A stretch of 64,000 bases of DNA from Porpolomopsis calyptriformis (lineage: Eukaryota; Basidiomycota; Agaricomycetes; Agaricales; Hygrophoraceae). The DNA lies in NCBI GenBank assembly GCA_951640195.1, contig OX621167.1:2046001-2110000 (forward strand), given 5' to 3'. Each line of letters opens with the position of its first letter. Positions within the stretch are counted from its first letter, which is position 1. Shown here one piece after another: positions 1 through 10,053 of this stretch. Under the pieces are notes generated by a model, which searched no databases, was not told the DNA's origin, and saw only the letters and a list, made by a program, of their open reading frames with translations. A program made the translations under genes and the position numbers.

Positions 1-980
1 GCTTCAGACTTCTTTCCTTTTTGGTCTCGACTTGACCACAACGCTTGTTCAGCTCGTTGCTCCTGGTACTGTTCCTCGAACTGGGCCGCTTTCGTCGTCC
101 AGTCCAGCAAGGTTGATGGCATGTTGTCCATCGAATAAATCCGCGTTCGGATTGGCTGGGGGAGTCCGGCTTTGTAAAACTGAAGTAGAGCGGTCTCGTT
201 GTACTCAGTTCTTGCTGCGTGTTGCATGAACCGAAGGTTGTAGTCCTCTATCGTTCCTGTCATTTTCACTTTTTCTAGCTCGATCCGCGCCTTCGCTGCT
301 GGGTTAATCCTTCCGAAAGCTTCCCTGAAATCATCCAAGAATGTTGCGTAGTCCCATACGAAATTCCTCGTTCTATCAACTCCTTCCGTGAACAGTCGTC
401 CCCAAGCCTGTGGGTTGCCATCACCGAGATAAGAGAGCATGTAGATGATTTTCTGTTTGTCGTTGTAGTCCTTGACCACAAAATTGAGTCGACATTGGTG
501 AATGAAATCTTCAAGCTTCTCGGAGGTTCCATCGTATTCAGTTGGATCGGCGATTTTGATTTTGGTGGGGGCTGGAAGTGTAGGGGGAGCAGTTGTCTGG
601 GTAGGTTGTTGAGTGGGAAAGGTTGATGGGAGAGGAGGTTGGACGGATTCGGTTCTTCTTGCAGGGTAAACGAAAGGATTCGAGGGGGAAAGTCCAGGTC
701 CCCAAAGTACAGATCGTCGTCGTGGGGGAGGGGTGGTTGGTTCTGAGTCTTCTCGTCGACTTTCTTTGAGAGCTTTTAATTCCTTTTGGAGTTCGTCATT
801 GACGTCGACTTCGTTGTAGTACCAGCCACGGAACTGATCGATTTGTGCTCTTAGATCTCTGAGCTCTTGTTCGATGTTGAATGGGATGACGTCTTCTTCC
901 TCTTCTTGAATGGTAGGGGGGATGTTGCTGGGTCCGGGTGTGGGAACGCTCTGATCAGCTTCGTATTCTTGTTGAGACAT
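1..980 (-). CDS. Gag polyprotein of element D (3' end cut by window)
   Basis: An uninterrupted frame runs from ATG at 980 to the window edge, beginning MSQQEYEADQ. It has an acidic N-terminus, a heptad-like stretch (about residues 28-60), a Pro/Thr/Arg linker (about 65-125) and then a retrotransposon-Gag capsid region. Recognisable capsid blocks are KIKIADPTEYDGTSEKLEDF, the YMLSYLGDGNPQAW segment and the YNLRFMQHA segment. No zinc knuckle is reached before the edge. It resembles Gag of element B in layout, including the KIKIA(K)P..(E/D)(Y/F).G opening of the capsid. Gag would form the cytoplasmic particle in which reverse transcription occurs. No stop codon was seen, so D may be a younger insertion than A. 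Confidence 0.8.
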   Translation of the reverse strand, partial: MSQQEYEADQSVPTPGPSNIPPTIQEEEEDVIPFNIEQELRDLRAQIDQFRGWYYNEVDVNDELQKELKALKESRREDSEPTTPPPRRRSVLWGPGLSPSNPFVYPARRTESVQPPLPSTFPTQQPTQTTAPPTLPAPTKIKIADPTEYDGTSEKLEDFIHQCRLNFVVKDYNDKQKIIYMLSYLGDGNPQAWGRLFTEGVDRTRNFVWDYATFLDDFREAFGRINPAAKARIELEKVKMTGTIEDYNLRFMQHAARTEYNETALLQFYKAGLPQPIRTRIYSMDNMPSTLLDWTTKAAQFEEQYQEQRAEQALWSSRDQKGKKSE

Positions 981-1155
981 TGATGTTAGTGATGATGACG
1001 AGGGGGAAAGGGGGATGATGGATTGTGCAGGGGTTTGGAATACTATGGGTTGAAAGGGAGTATCTGAATCTGCGGATGAGAAGATTGACCTTGTTAAGTC
1101 TTCGGCAGGATCCAGAGTGGAGGTAGTTTGATGTGTAAGAAGGAAGTTCGATTCT

Positions 1156-1526
1156 TGTTATGATTCGGTAGTTGAAGGGTTTTACTTCTCACGTTGGAGG
1201 GGCTGATGAGGGAAATGGAATTTGACTAAAGAGTGGGGGAGCTAACTAGGAATCGAACTTAACCTACTGACTAAAGGTCAGGCTTTATATACTAACTACC
1301 TGAGTCGCCATGAGTCAGTCGTATGTACGATTACAAAGCGGAATCCGGAATGTGACTAGTGAAGAGTCACAAAAAGAATAACGGAAACGGAATGTGACTT
1401 GTGAAAGAGTTGGAAGGAAGGTACATGTGATCAGTCTCTATATATAAAACGGTAAAGCGGAAGGATAAACGGAATGGAGACTAATCAAGTATGACTAAGA
1501 GAAAAAGAAAAAAGGTGTCCGTGACA
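1156..1526 (-). repeat. 5' LTR of element D (371 bp)
   Basis: Boundaries are set by the terminal TG...CA dinucleotides, by similarity of both ends to the B-family LTR, and by the exact resumption of element A coding sequence at 1527. The inner flank, read on the minus strand, is AGAATCGAACTTCC. This resembles the AGAATCAGACTTCC that follows the 5' LTR of element B, so both families may share a primer-binding site. The last 36 bp fuse by chance to A's RNase H and create a false start codon at 1491. Confidence 0.75.
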
Positions 1527-2951
1527 GCCTCTGACTTTGCAACGGGAGCCGTACTCTCCCAACTCCAAGACAACGTATGGCATCCCATCGCCTACCACTC
1601 CAGAAGCCTCGATCAGGCTGAACGGAACTATGAGATCCACGACAAAGAACTGTTAGCTATAATCCGAGCGCTTATGGAATGGCGACACTTACTCTCTGGC
1701 ATGCACCACAAATTCGACATCTGGACCGACCACCGCAACCTCGAATACTTCATGTCCACTCAACGATTAAACCGCTAACAAGCCTGATGGTCACTGTTCC
1801 TCTCCGACTTCAACTTTACCCTAACTCACAAACCTGGCAAAACCATGACAGTCGCCGACCTCCTCTCGAGATGCGAGGACCACAGTGAAGGAGTAACCTC
1901 TGACAACACCAACATTGTGGTCTTAAAACCTGAAAACATACGTCGAACAGAAATCCAAACCCACTCCGACGGTGACCTAATACTAGAACAGATCAAGAAA
2001 TCGAGAGACTCCCACCACAACAAAACCTCGTCACTCCTCCTCGAAGCCCAAAACAATGATGGAACTGACAAAGAAGGCAACAAGTGGGAAGAAACCAATG
2101 GCCTAATCCTACGGAACGGACTAGTCGTTGTCCCAAACCATGAAACCACCCTCAAACGAATCCTCGAATTACACCACGACCACCCCACCGCGGGACACCC
2201 AGGGATAGCCCGTACGCGAGAACTCGTGTCAAGAGACTACTGGTGGCCCTCGATAACCCAAACCATCACCCAATACGTGGAACAATGCGACAAATGCCAA
2301 CAGTCAAAAACCTTCCCGCAAAAACCCCTAGGCCTACTTCACCCAAATGAAATACCCTCGACACCCTGGACAACGATCTCCGTCGACTTCATCACAGGAC
2401 TACCAGAGTGCCAAGGGTTTGACTCACTCATGGTAGTAGTCGACTGATTCACCAAGAGTAGCTGTTTCATCCTGACAACAAAAACAATAACAGCTGAAGG
2501 AACAGCAAAACTCTTCCGCGACCATGTATGGAAGAGATGGGGATTCCCAACCAAGATCATCAGCGACTGAGGAACCCAATTTACAGCCGAATTCACACGC
2601 GAGCTATGTCGACTACTCAAGATAACTCAGGGACTATCCTCGGCCTACCACCCACAAACCGATGGCCAAACGGAATGGATAAACCAAGAGGTTGAGCAAT
2701 ACCTCCGCCTATTCATCAATTACCGCCAGAACGACTGGGTCAATTGGATCCCAATGGCTGAATTCACATACAACGACAAGGTGTCGTCATCTACCAACTA
2801 CTCCCCTTTCTTCCTGAACCACAGCAGAAACCCCAGATGAGGGACCGAAATACGACGAGAGACATCAAACATCGATGTAAAATGTTTCGTAGACCACCTC
2901 CACCAAGTAAAGAAAAATGCAGAGTCCTCCCTCAAGAAAGCTTCGATCGAC
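1527..2951 (+). pseudogene. Element A pol, first part: RNase H and integrase (broken)
   Basis: This frame is the RNase H to integrase part of a Ty3/gypsy Pol. It begins at SDFATGAVLSQ, with RNase H blocks HSRSLDQAERNYEIHDKELL and TDHRNLEYF, then the integrase HHCC finger (HHDHPTAGHPG ... CDKCQQ) and the DDE core (VDFITGLPE, the ISD block, YHPQTDGQTEWINQE). Five in-frame stops break it: TAA at 1776 and TGA at 1785, 2445, 2568 and 2838. The upstream part of Pol is separated by element D. The frame is cut after AAG GCT TCG ATC GAC by element B and resumes at 12025. Confidence 0.9.
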
Positions 2952-3353
2952 TGTTATAAACTGGTTGTCGATGAGATGGTTTTACTTCAGAGAGCTCTGT
3001 CCCAAGACGATGATAATGTCTCAAGTCCTAGTTATTGGGTTGCTAACGAGGAATCAGACTTAAAGTCTGAGTACGACTAACTAGGAGTTTATATACCAAC
3101 TACACTACTGCGGATGAGTCAGTATAAACACGAGGGATACATGCGACGAGTAAAGATAAGCATGATAAGGAGGACTCGGAACATGTGAAGAGACGAAACA
3201 TGATTGTCGGAAATGAAGTATGTCCTATCTCGGATATATGAAAAGATACGGAATTGTGGGGAATCCCTGGGGAATCCCAAGTAGAGATAAGACCTGTCCG
3301 ACTAAGCAGTAATGACTAACATAAAGAAGAAACGAAAATTTACGTCCGTGACA
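2952..3353 (-). repeat. 3' LTR of element B (402 bp)
   Basis: In plus orientation it begins TGTTATAAACTGG and ends ACGTCCGTGACA. It matches 11623-12024 except for one A/G difference near the start (TTCAGAG versus TTCGGAG) and one G/A difference near the end (TACGTCC versus TACATCC). It contains an internal short direct repeat GGGGAATCCC. The sequence just inside the element on the minus strand (TGAAAAATGAGGTG) is a plausible polypurine-rich tract. Confidence 0.93.
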
Positions 3354-3742
3354 TACACCTCATTTTTCAGGAAATTCGACCCGAATTTCAAACCTGGGTG
3401 GTGTCGGTCGTTTCGTCCTCTGGGCCCTGAGTCTGGATTTCCTCACCAGTGGGGGCCTCGATGACCACTGAGAGGGAAGCGATGGGGATAGCTTCCGAAG
3501 CCGTTTCGATGGGGGAAGGGGCTCGGACTGTCTTGACGTCGTCGTTGTCCGGGTATTCTAAGTCGAGGTTGATGGGGTACTCGACTGATGCACTGTAGTC
3601 GATTATAGTTTCTGTCGTCGCAAGGTCTTGCTGAGCTCGGAGGAAATCCTCTCGAGAGAGTCGTTCAGCTCGACGACTCTCCTCTACGAGCTTGACGATG
3701 ATGGCGCGAGTGGTGACGTCGTAGCAATCGACCCATGTACGC

Positions 3743-3915
3743 TGATACGACCTATTGGTCCTTTGGACTCCGATTCATGATTTGTATGTGTTGATATTGA
3801 TAGTGACTAGTTACAGTAGATGTGACATGTAACAAAAGAAGAAGCCTTTGTATGCAACCACCACATTCCCTCTACTTGCACTTCTGGAGGGCTCAGGCCC
3901 AGCCCAGTCGTATCA
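3743..3915 (+). repeat. 5' LTR of element C (173 bp)
   Basis: Left terminal repeat with TGATACGAC/GTCGTATCA ends. Identical to 5376-5548 by eye, which indicates a very recent insertion. Confidence 0.9.
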
Positions 3916-5169
3916 TTCTGGAGCCCACCGCGAGGGATTGTGCTCTAGTTGTATCATCTTTGGCTTGTTTCATTCATTTTCCCTTCATTTTGCCAACTAT
4001 GCACTTTTCAGTGTATCTCCACCCTCATTCTCTCTTCATTATCCTATCTTCCATCGTTTTCGACAACGCCCTATCATCCCTGCACCTCAGCTCGCCTTTC
4101 CAGACCATCTGCACCACTGTTCAAGATGCCCATCTCAAGACATCGTGACTATTTCCCAACTAGCTTTCAACGTCGATCTCGCTCGCTTTCGCTTCGATTC
4201 TTACGATATTCACGTCCCTCGATTCGCGTTTTCGAAGGCTTTCCAACGGTTCCCAGCTCATACGATTTGGCCCAGTGGTTCAGTGGACTTCCGCGTTTCT
4301 TTGTTGTGGCACACCCGGATGATGACCTATCGATATCGATAGTTTGACAGCTCGTTCTTCGTTCATCTTTGGGTCACGATAAGTACCCTTTCGTCCCTTT
4401 TTAACGAGCCCGCTATCGCTCAGATACACCCCCTCGTCGTCGAAAAACACCTTTGTCTTTGTGCCCCTCCCCCTACATTTGCCTAATTTCGCTTTCGCTC
4501 GTTTCTCCACGTATCCCACGTCGCAAGCGTCCCCTTTGTTCGCCTCGTCGATAGCTTCAAAACGACCGCGCATATGTAGGATTCCGTTCAGCGCTCACAG
4601 AGACTTCCTTTGGTTTTCCTTTTTTTGGACTAGATAGGATATGATTCGGCCATATCTCCAGATCGACTTCGCGGATTCATCCGATATTTGGATCATCACG
4701 ACTCCTCGTTCGTACGTTTCCAACGACCCCAAGACCGTCCATATCCATCCACACGTTATCGACCAACGACATACCCATCCTCCTCCCCCCTCATTATTAG
4801 GCCGACCAATTTCGTGACTATTTCTTTACCGTTTCGGACCTTTAGATACTCGATCTAGAGCGTCTTCTCGAGCCCTTCACGGTCGCCTTATCCGCCTTCA
4901 TCGATTTTACCTCCCTCATCGTCACTATGGTCATTTCTGCCGCTTTAGATTTTGGACCCCCATCTTGGCCAATCTGCTCATATCGCCCTCAATTTTGGCC
5001 CGTTTTCTTTATTTAAGTGCTTCGTTTGCACTCCCGGTCTTCGCCTCTCAGTGTCATCATCATGTCTTACCCGATTTTCGATCGCTCGTCCTCAAATCTC
5101 ACTTTTTCGACCATACCCTCCCCATTTAGACATTTTCTTCCACTAAATCTAATCTTTAGAAGCCACGAG

Positions 5170-5290
5170 GATGGTTCGCAGTCCCCTTTCGTTTGACTGG
5201 CCATCAGAGTATGGTTCGCAGTTCCCCCCCTATTGTTTGACTGGCCATCAGTGTATGGTTCGCAGTCCCCTATCGTTCGACTGACTATCT
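5170..5290 (+). repeat. Three-copy tandem repeat inside element C
   Basis: Three degenerate units of about 40-44 bp each start ATGGTTCGCAGT, run through a C-rich stretch and (in the first two units) end TTGACTGGCCATCAG. They lie about 90 bp before the polypurine tract. Function unknown; no coding frame is shared by the units. Confidence 0.75.
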
Positions 5291-5375
5291 ATCAAAGTTT
5301 CTTTTGTATATGGATTTCTTCGTTTGTATTTTGTATTGATGACTGAGGACAGTCATTATTTCAGTCCAGAGGAGA

Positions 5376-5548
5376 TGATACGACCTATTGGTCCTTTGGA
5401 CTCCGATTCATGATTTGTATGTGTTGATATTGATAGTGACTAGTTACAGTAGATGTGACATGTAACAAAAGAAGAAGCCTTTGTATGCAACCACCACATT
5501 CCCTCTACTTGCACTTCTGGAGGGCTCAGGCCCAGCCCAGTCGTATCA
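5376..5548 (+). repeat. 3' LTR of element C (173 bp)
   Basis: Right terminal repeat, preceded by the purine tract CAGAGGAGA. Flanked on the right by ACGC, matching the bases left of 3743. Confidence 0.9.
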
Positions 5549-8231
5549 ACGCTTCTTCTGTCGTTGGAGCTCCCAAACTTTGAGCTCACTCTCGTCCCAG
5601 CGGTTCTTCCAATATAGGGCGCTCCTCTCTGATGCTTTGAGCTCGGCTTTTAAGACTTCGCGTTCCTGTCGAAGTTCTCGATTCCAGTTGCTAACACTAT
5701 TGCTGTGGACCGTGAGACGCGAAATAGTGACGGCAGGATCTTCAGGAGGAGGGGTTTCCGTGGGGTACTCTTTGAAGAAGTCCTCTGCACGTGCGCGAGC
5801 TTGTCGGCGCAATTGTCGAGTGGAGGAAGAAGAGGTGGAGGGACCGGGGGTAGGGGAACGGATGGCGGCAGACGAAGGGATCTGTCCAGCGCGTCTGATG
5901 GCAACTTGAGGAGAGGGAGATCGAGTGGCGGGCATTATGAACGATGATTTAGCGATGTTGGCGTTGGGAACAACAGTATTGGGTAAGTTCGTCAAAAGTG
6001 GGGAAAGACTGGATGGAATCGTATCGACGATTCTGAGTTTATAAACGCCTACTCGACCTAAAAATAGAATTTAAAAATGGACAGCTGGAATGATGACAAA
6101 CGAGTCAAGTCGCCGTTTGAATTGAATCTTCGTAAGTCTTCACAATTTCTTTAGCGTGTCGTAAGACGTTCGATCGTTCTTCCCAAGTAGCTTCTTCGAT
6201 CGGATAACCTTTCCATTTGACCAAATATTTTCGTCGGCGTTGAACTCCGGAGTGTTGAAGAATAGATTCAACTTCGTATTCTTCTTCGTTCTCGATCAGA
6301 TCTGGTGGAGGTCGAGATGTATCAGTAATATCAGGGTGGAGTAACTTATCTTCGACATTTGGTCTCAGGAGTGATACGTGAAAAACTGGGTGGAGCTTCC
6401 AAGTTCCGGGGATGTTGATAAGATACGCAAGATCCGATATTTGTTTCAGGATCTTGAATGGTCCAGTTCTTCGGTTATCTAGTTTCTTGGCAGGTCGAGT
6501 CGTCTTGATGTTCTTGGTGTCCAACCAAACCAAATCTCCGACTTTGAAGGAGGGAGAGAGTTTCCGTTTTCGATCGGCATATTTCTTCATTGATTCTGCG
6601 GCATGTGAAAGTGATTCACCGGCACTCTTCTGAGCACGCGTGAGACGTTCGTGAAAGGTGTTTGCTGCGGGGACATTACTCGGGGATTTGATTGTGATCG
6701 GTAAATGAGGGTGACGGCCATATTCTAAATAGAAGGGTGATTGTGATGTGGAGGAGTGCTGTCGATTATTGTAAGCGAATTCGGCAGAAGCCAGCCATTC
6801 GGACCAGTCGTCTTGCATGAAATTGGTATAGAACCATAGGTAGACTTTGAGCTCTTGGTTCGTTCGTTCAGTCTGACCATCAGTCTCAGGATGATAAGCA
6901 GTAGACAGTCCAGAAATGGTTCCTAGGAGTTTATTGAGGGCTTCAGTGAATTTTGATGCGAACTGAACTCCACAATCAGAAATAATCTTCTTCGGCCATC
7001 CATGGTGTTTCCAGATATGATCACGGAAAAGTCGGGCAGCGCCTTCTGATGAGAGATTAGAAGTCGTCGGAATAAAGTGGGCTCGTTTTGTGAAACGATC
7101 AACGACTACCATCACGGCGTCGTATCCAAGCAAGTCAGGTAGTTGAACAATGAGATCGACGGTTATCTCAGTCCATGGTTCGGTAGTGGGGGGTATAGGT
7201 TGTAGGAGTCCTGTCGGCTTCGAAGGATAATTCTTGTTTTGTTGACAAGCAGGACAGGATCGTACGTAGTTGATAACGTCTTGAGAGACGCCATCCCAAA
7301 CAAAGTTTCGGAGCACTAGCTCCTTCGTCTTCTCAATGCCAGGGTGTCCAGCGTGGGGGTAGGCGTGGGACAGTCATATTATGTCTGTGCGCAGAGATAC
7401 TTCCTCCGGCACCACAATTCGACCTTCAACATCGCGAACCAACCCATCGGCTTGGTCCCAAAACAGTGAGGCATCCTCGATTCTCTGTGAGATCTTGTTC
7501 GGTATTGGTAGCTTGAAGCGTAATTTTGTGAGAAAGTCCGGTTCTGAAAGTTTGACAATCGAATTGATCCAATGTTCATCTGCGATTAAAATTTCGTCTT
7601 CCACCTCGCCTTTACTCTCGTCGAAATAATCCGGGCGCCTGGATAACCCATCGGCCTTGTTCTTTCTCCCTGGGACGTACCCGATTTTATACTCGTATCT
7701 TGATAAGATTTCTGACCAACGAGCACGTCGTCCAAACAATACGCAAGCAGTACTGAAATATTTGAGGGCGAGACTGTCGGTATGAATCAGAAGGTCGTGT
7801 CGCGAACCTTCCAAAAGATGTCGCCATGCTTTAAGACAGTCTATTATCGCTAGAAGCTCAGCGTTGTGAGTCGGATATTTCTTTTCAGCAGGGGTTAAAG
7901 ATCTTGAATGAAAGCCTACGGGTTTCCATTCGCCTTCGTGTAGCTGAGATAGTATTCCTCCCAAGGCAAAACCAGAGGCGTCAGTCTCTAGGCAGTATGG
8001 TAGGTCTTGATCCGGTATTTCGAGGACAGGGGCATTCGTGAGGGAGTGTTTCAACTGATCAAAGGCATGTTGTCGTTTGGAGGTCCATTCCCATATAGTA
8101 TCTTTGCAGAGTAACTGGTTGAGTGGTTGGGCGATCTTCGAGAAGTCCTTGATATATTTTCTCCAGAAATTTGCGCTTCCGAGAAAGGATTGGAGTTGTT
8201 TGACGGTTCGAGGCTCAGGCCATTTGGCAAT

Positions 8232-8642
8232 TGTTATAAACTGGTTGCCGATGAGATGGTTTTACTTCGAAGAGCTCTGTCCCAAGACGATGATGATGTC
8301 TCAAGTCCTAGTTGTTGGATTGCTAACGAGGAATCAGACTTAAGGTCTGTGTACGACTAACTAGGAGTTTATATACTAACTACACTACTGCGGATGAGTC
8401 AGTATAAACACGAGGAATACATGAGGAGTACATGCGACGAGTAAAGATAAACATGATAAGAGACTCGGAGCATGTGAAGAGATGAAACATAATGGTCGGA
8501 AATGAAGTATGTCCTATCTCGGATAAATGAAAAGATATGGAATTGTGGGGAATCCCTGGGGAATCCCAAGTGGAGATAAGATCTGTCCGACTAAGCAGTG
8601 ATGACTAACATAGAGAGGAAATGAAAAATTACGTCCGTGACA
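8232..8642 (-). repeat. Solo LTR of the B family inside B's own pol (411 bp)
   Basis: It has the same TGTTATAAACTGG...CGTCCGTGACA ends as the two B LTRs. It is flanked by GCAAT on both sides (8227-8231 and 8643-8647), a perfect 5-bp target duplication. It carries more differences from the B LTRs than they do from each other, plus a short internal duplication around GAGGAATACATGAGGAGTACATG. It is therefore an independent insertion of a related copy followed by LTR-LTR recombination, not a rearranged end of B. Confidence 0.93.
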
Positions 8643-10053
8643 GCAATAGCTTTGACCTTCTTGGGATTGGTTCCGATATGACCTTTCGTTAAGGTCATCC
8701 CTAGATAGATCACCTCTTCTTTCTCGAATTGGCACTTGACGGGTTTGCAGGAGAGCTTGTTCTTCTTCATGATATCAAGGGTCTTGAACGTCCAGTAACG
8801 TAATTCTTCTAGATCATCTCCGCAGATGAGAACGTCATCGATATAGATAAAGACACAACCTGATTTTAACACTTCTGCAAATCGCGTGTCGATCATCCGT
8901 TGGAACGTAGCTGGAGAATTCCGTAGACCAAAGAACATCACTCTTGGAACATAGAGTCCCTTGACTGTGTTGAAAGCAGCTTTCCATTCGTCGCCTTCTT
9001 TGATCCGAATGTTATTGAATCCCCATCGGATATCCACGACTGTGAATAACACAGCAGATCGTAATTTGGGTTGCTGAACGATTTGATGGAGAAGTGGTAA
9101 CGGGTATCGGTCAGGAACGGTAAAGTGGTTCAGATAACGGTAGTCTTCGATTAGTCTGTATCCAGCGTCTTGTCCTTTCGCATTGATTTCTTCAGCTTTC
9201 TTGCTTAGGAAGAACGGAGCGGCTTGAGGTGAGGTTCCTTTGAATATTCGTCCAGTGGCCACGTTTTCTTCCAAAAACTTCTCTAAGAAGTCTATCTCTC
9301 GAGGGGACATCGGATAAGTCTTGTCATTCTGTGGTATGAAGTTATCTTTGAGATCAATGACATGATCAAATTCAGAATGAGGTGGAAGGCAATCGAAGGA
9401 CTCCTTGGCAAAGACACTAGCATAGTCTTTCCAATAGACCTCCGGTACAAACTTTCGCATATCTTCCTCCACCGTGCTGGCTCTAGACTCATCCGATTTT
9501 GAAATACTTGTTATCGCCAGCGAGACCGATTCTACCACAGAGGGCTCTGCTTCGCCGCTACAATACCGACGAGGAGTCTCTTTGCCTCCGAGAGCCAGTG
9601 TTGACTTCTCCCAATCGATACTAGGGTTTTGAGCTCTGAGCCATGGGTAGCCAAGGATAATATCAAACTTGGATCCGAGGTCGGTCACTTCCAAACGGAT
9701 CCTTTCAGTGTGTCCACCTGGAGCTTCTATCCAGACATCAGTGTCAAAAACGATCGGGCCTCCTCGGTTCTCTGACCCATCGGCATTCCATACGGGGATT
9801 GGGGTTTCCAAATCCTGAAGAGTAAATTCGTGATGAGTTGCGAAATTCTCGTCTATAAAGTTCCCAGAAGCTCCACTATCAACAAGACACATGGCGGGGA
9901 CACGTCGGCCACTGTCTGAAGCTTTGATCCACACATCTATCATAAGTCCTGAATCGCCCTTTTCGATAGTACCAAGAGTTCGAAATAAATTGCAAGGAGC
10001 AATAGTACATCGAGTGGTATGGTCCGCAACGTTGAGCGCATCGTTCGAACCTT

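Larger units (their letters stand above)
1..1526 (-). mobile_element. Ty3/gypsy element D, 5' part (LTR, leader, gag)
   Basis: A minus-strand LTR retrotransposon enters from the left edge. Reading leftwards it has a 5' LTR (1526-1156), a leader and a long gag frame (980-1); pol lies outside the window. The LTR ends are TG...CA type: in plus orientation it begins TGTTATGATTCGG and ends GTGTCCGTGACA, closely resembling the ends of element B's LTR, so D and B are related families. Its right end abuts GCC TCT GAC TTT inside the RNase H sequence of element A, so D is inserted in A. The left junction is not in the window, so the target duplication cannot be tested. Confidence 0.85.
3743..5548 (+). 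mobile_element. Small non-autonomous LTR element C (TRIM-like)
   Basis: Two 173-bp direct repeats (3743-3915 and 5376-5548) are identical by my reading. Each begins TGATACGAC and ends GTCGTATCA, so the LTR has 9-bp inverted ends. The element is flanked by ACGC on both sides (3739-3742 and 5549-5552). The 1.46-kb interior has no convincing coding sequence. TGGAGCCCACC starts 3 bp after the left LTR (3919) as a candidate primer-binding site, and CAGAGGAGA lies directly before the right LTR as a polypurine tract; together these set the plus orientation. Total length is 1.8 kb. It must use proteins supplied by another element. Confidence 0.88.
3388..5935 (-). pseudogene. Extra downstream ORF of element B, split by element C
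   Basis: Between pol and the 3' LTR element B carries a further ORF of about 245 residues. The first part (5935-5549) opens MPATRSPSP, has a Ser/Pro/Thr-rich segment and then a probable coiled coil (NWNRELRQEREVLKAELKAS). After AAG AAG CGT it is interrupted by element C. If C and one 4-bp duplicate are ignored, the frame continues without a shift into ACA TGG GTC GAT at 3738 and runs to TGA at 3388-3390, ending in an acidic Thr/Glu-rich tail. I do not recognise a domain. It is not an envelope-like protein: no signal peptide or membrane segment is visible. Confidence 0.6.

Noticed and set aside
1491..1778. A seemingly complete small gene starting MTKRKRKKVSV
   Set aside because: The first 12 codons are LTR sequence of element D and the rest is the truncated RNase H of element A; it is a chimera of two elements.
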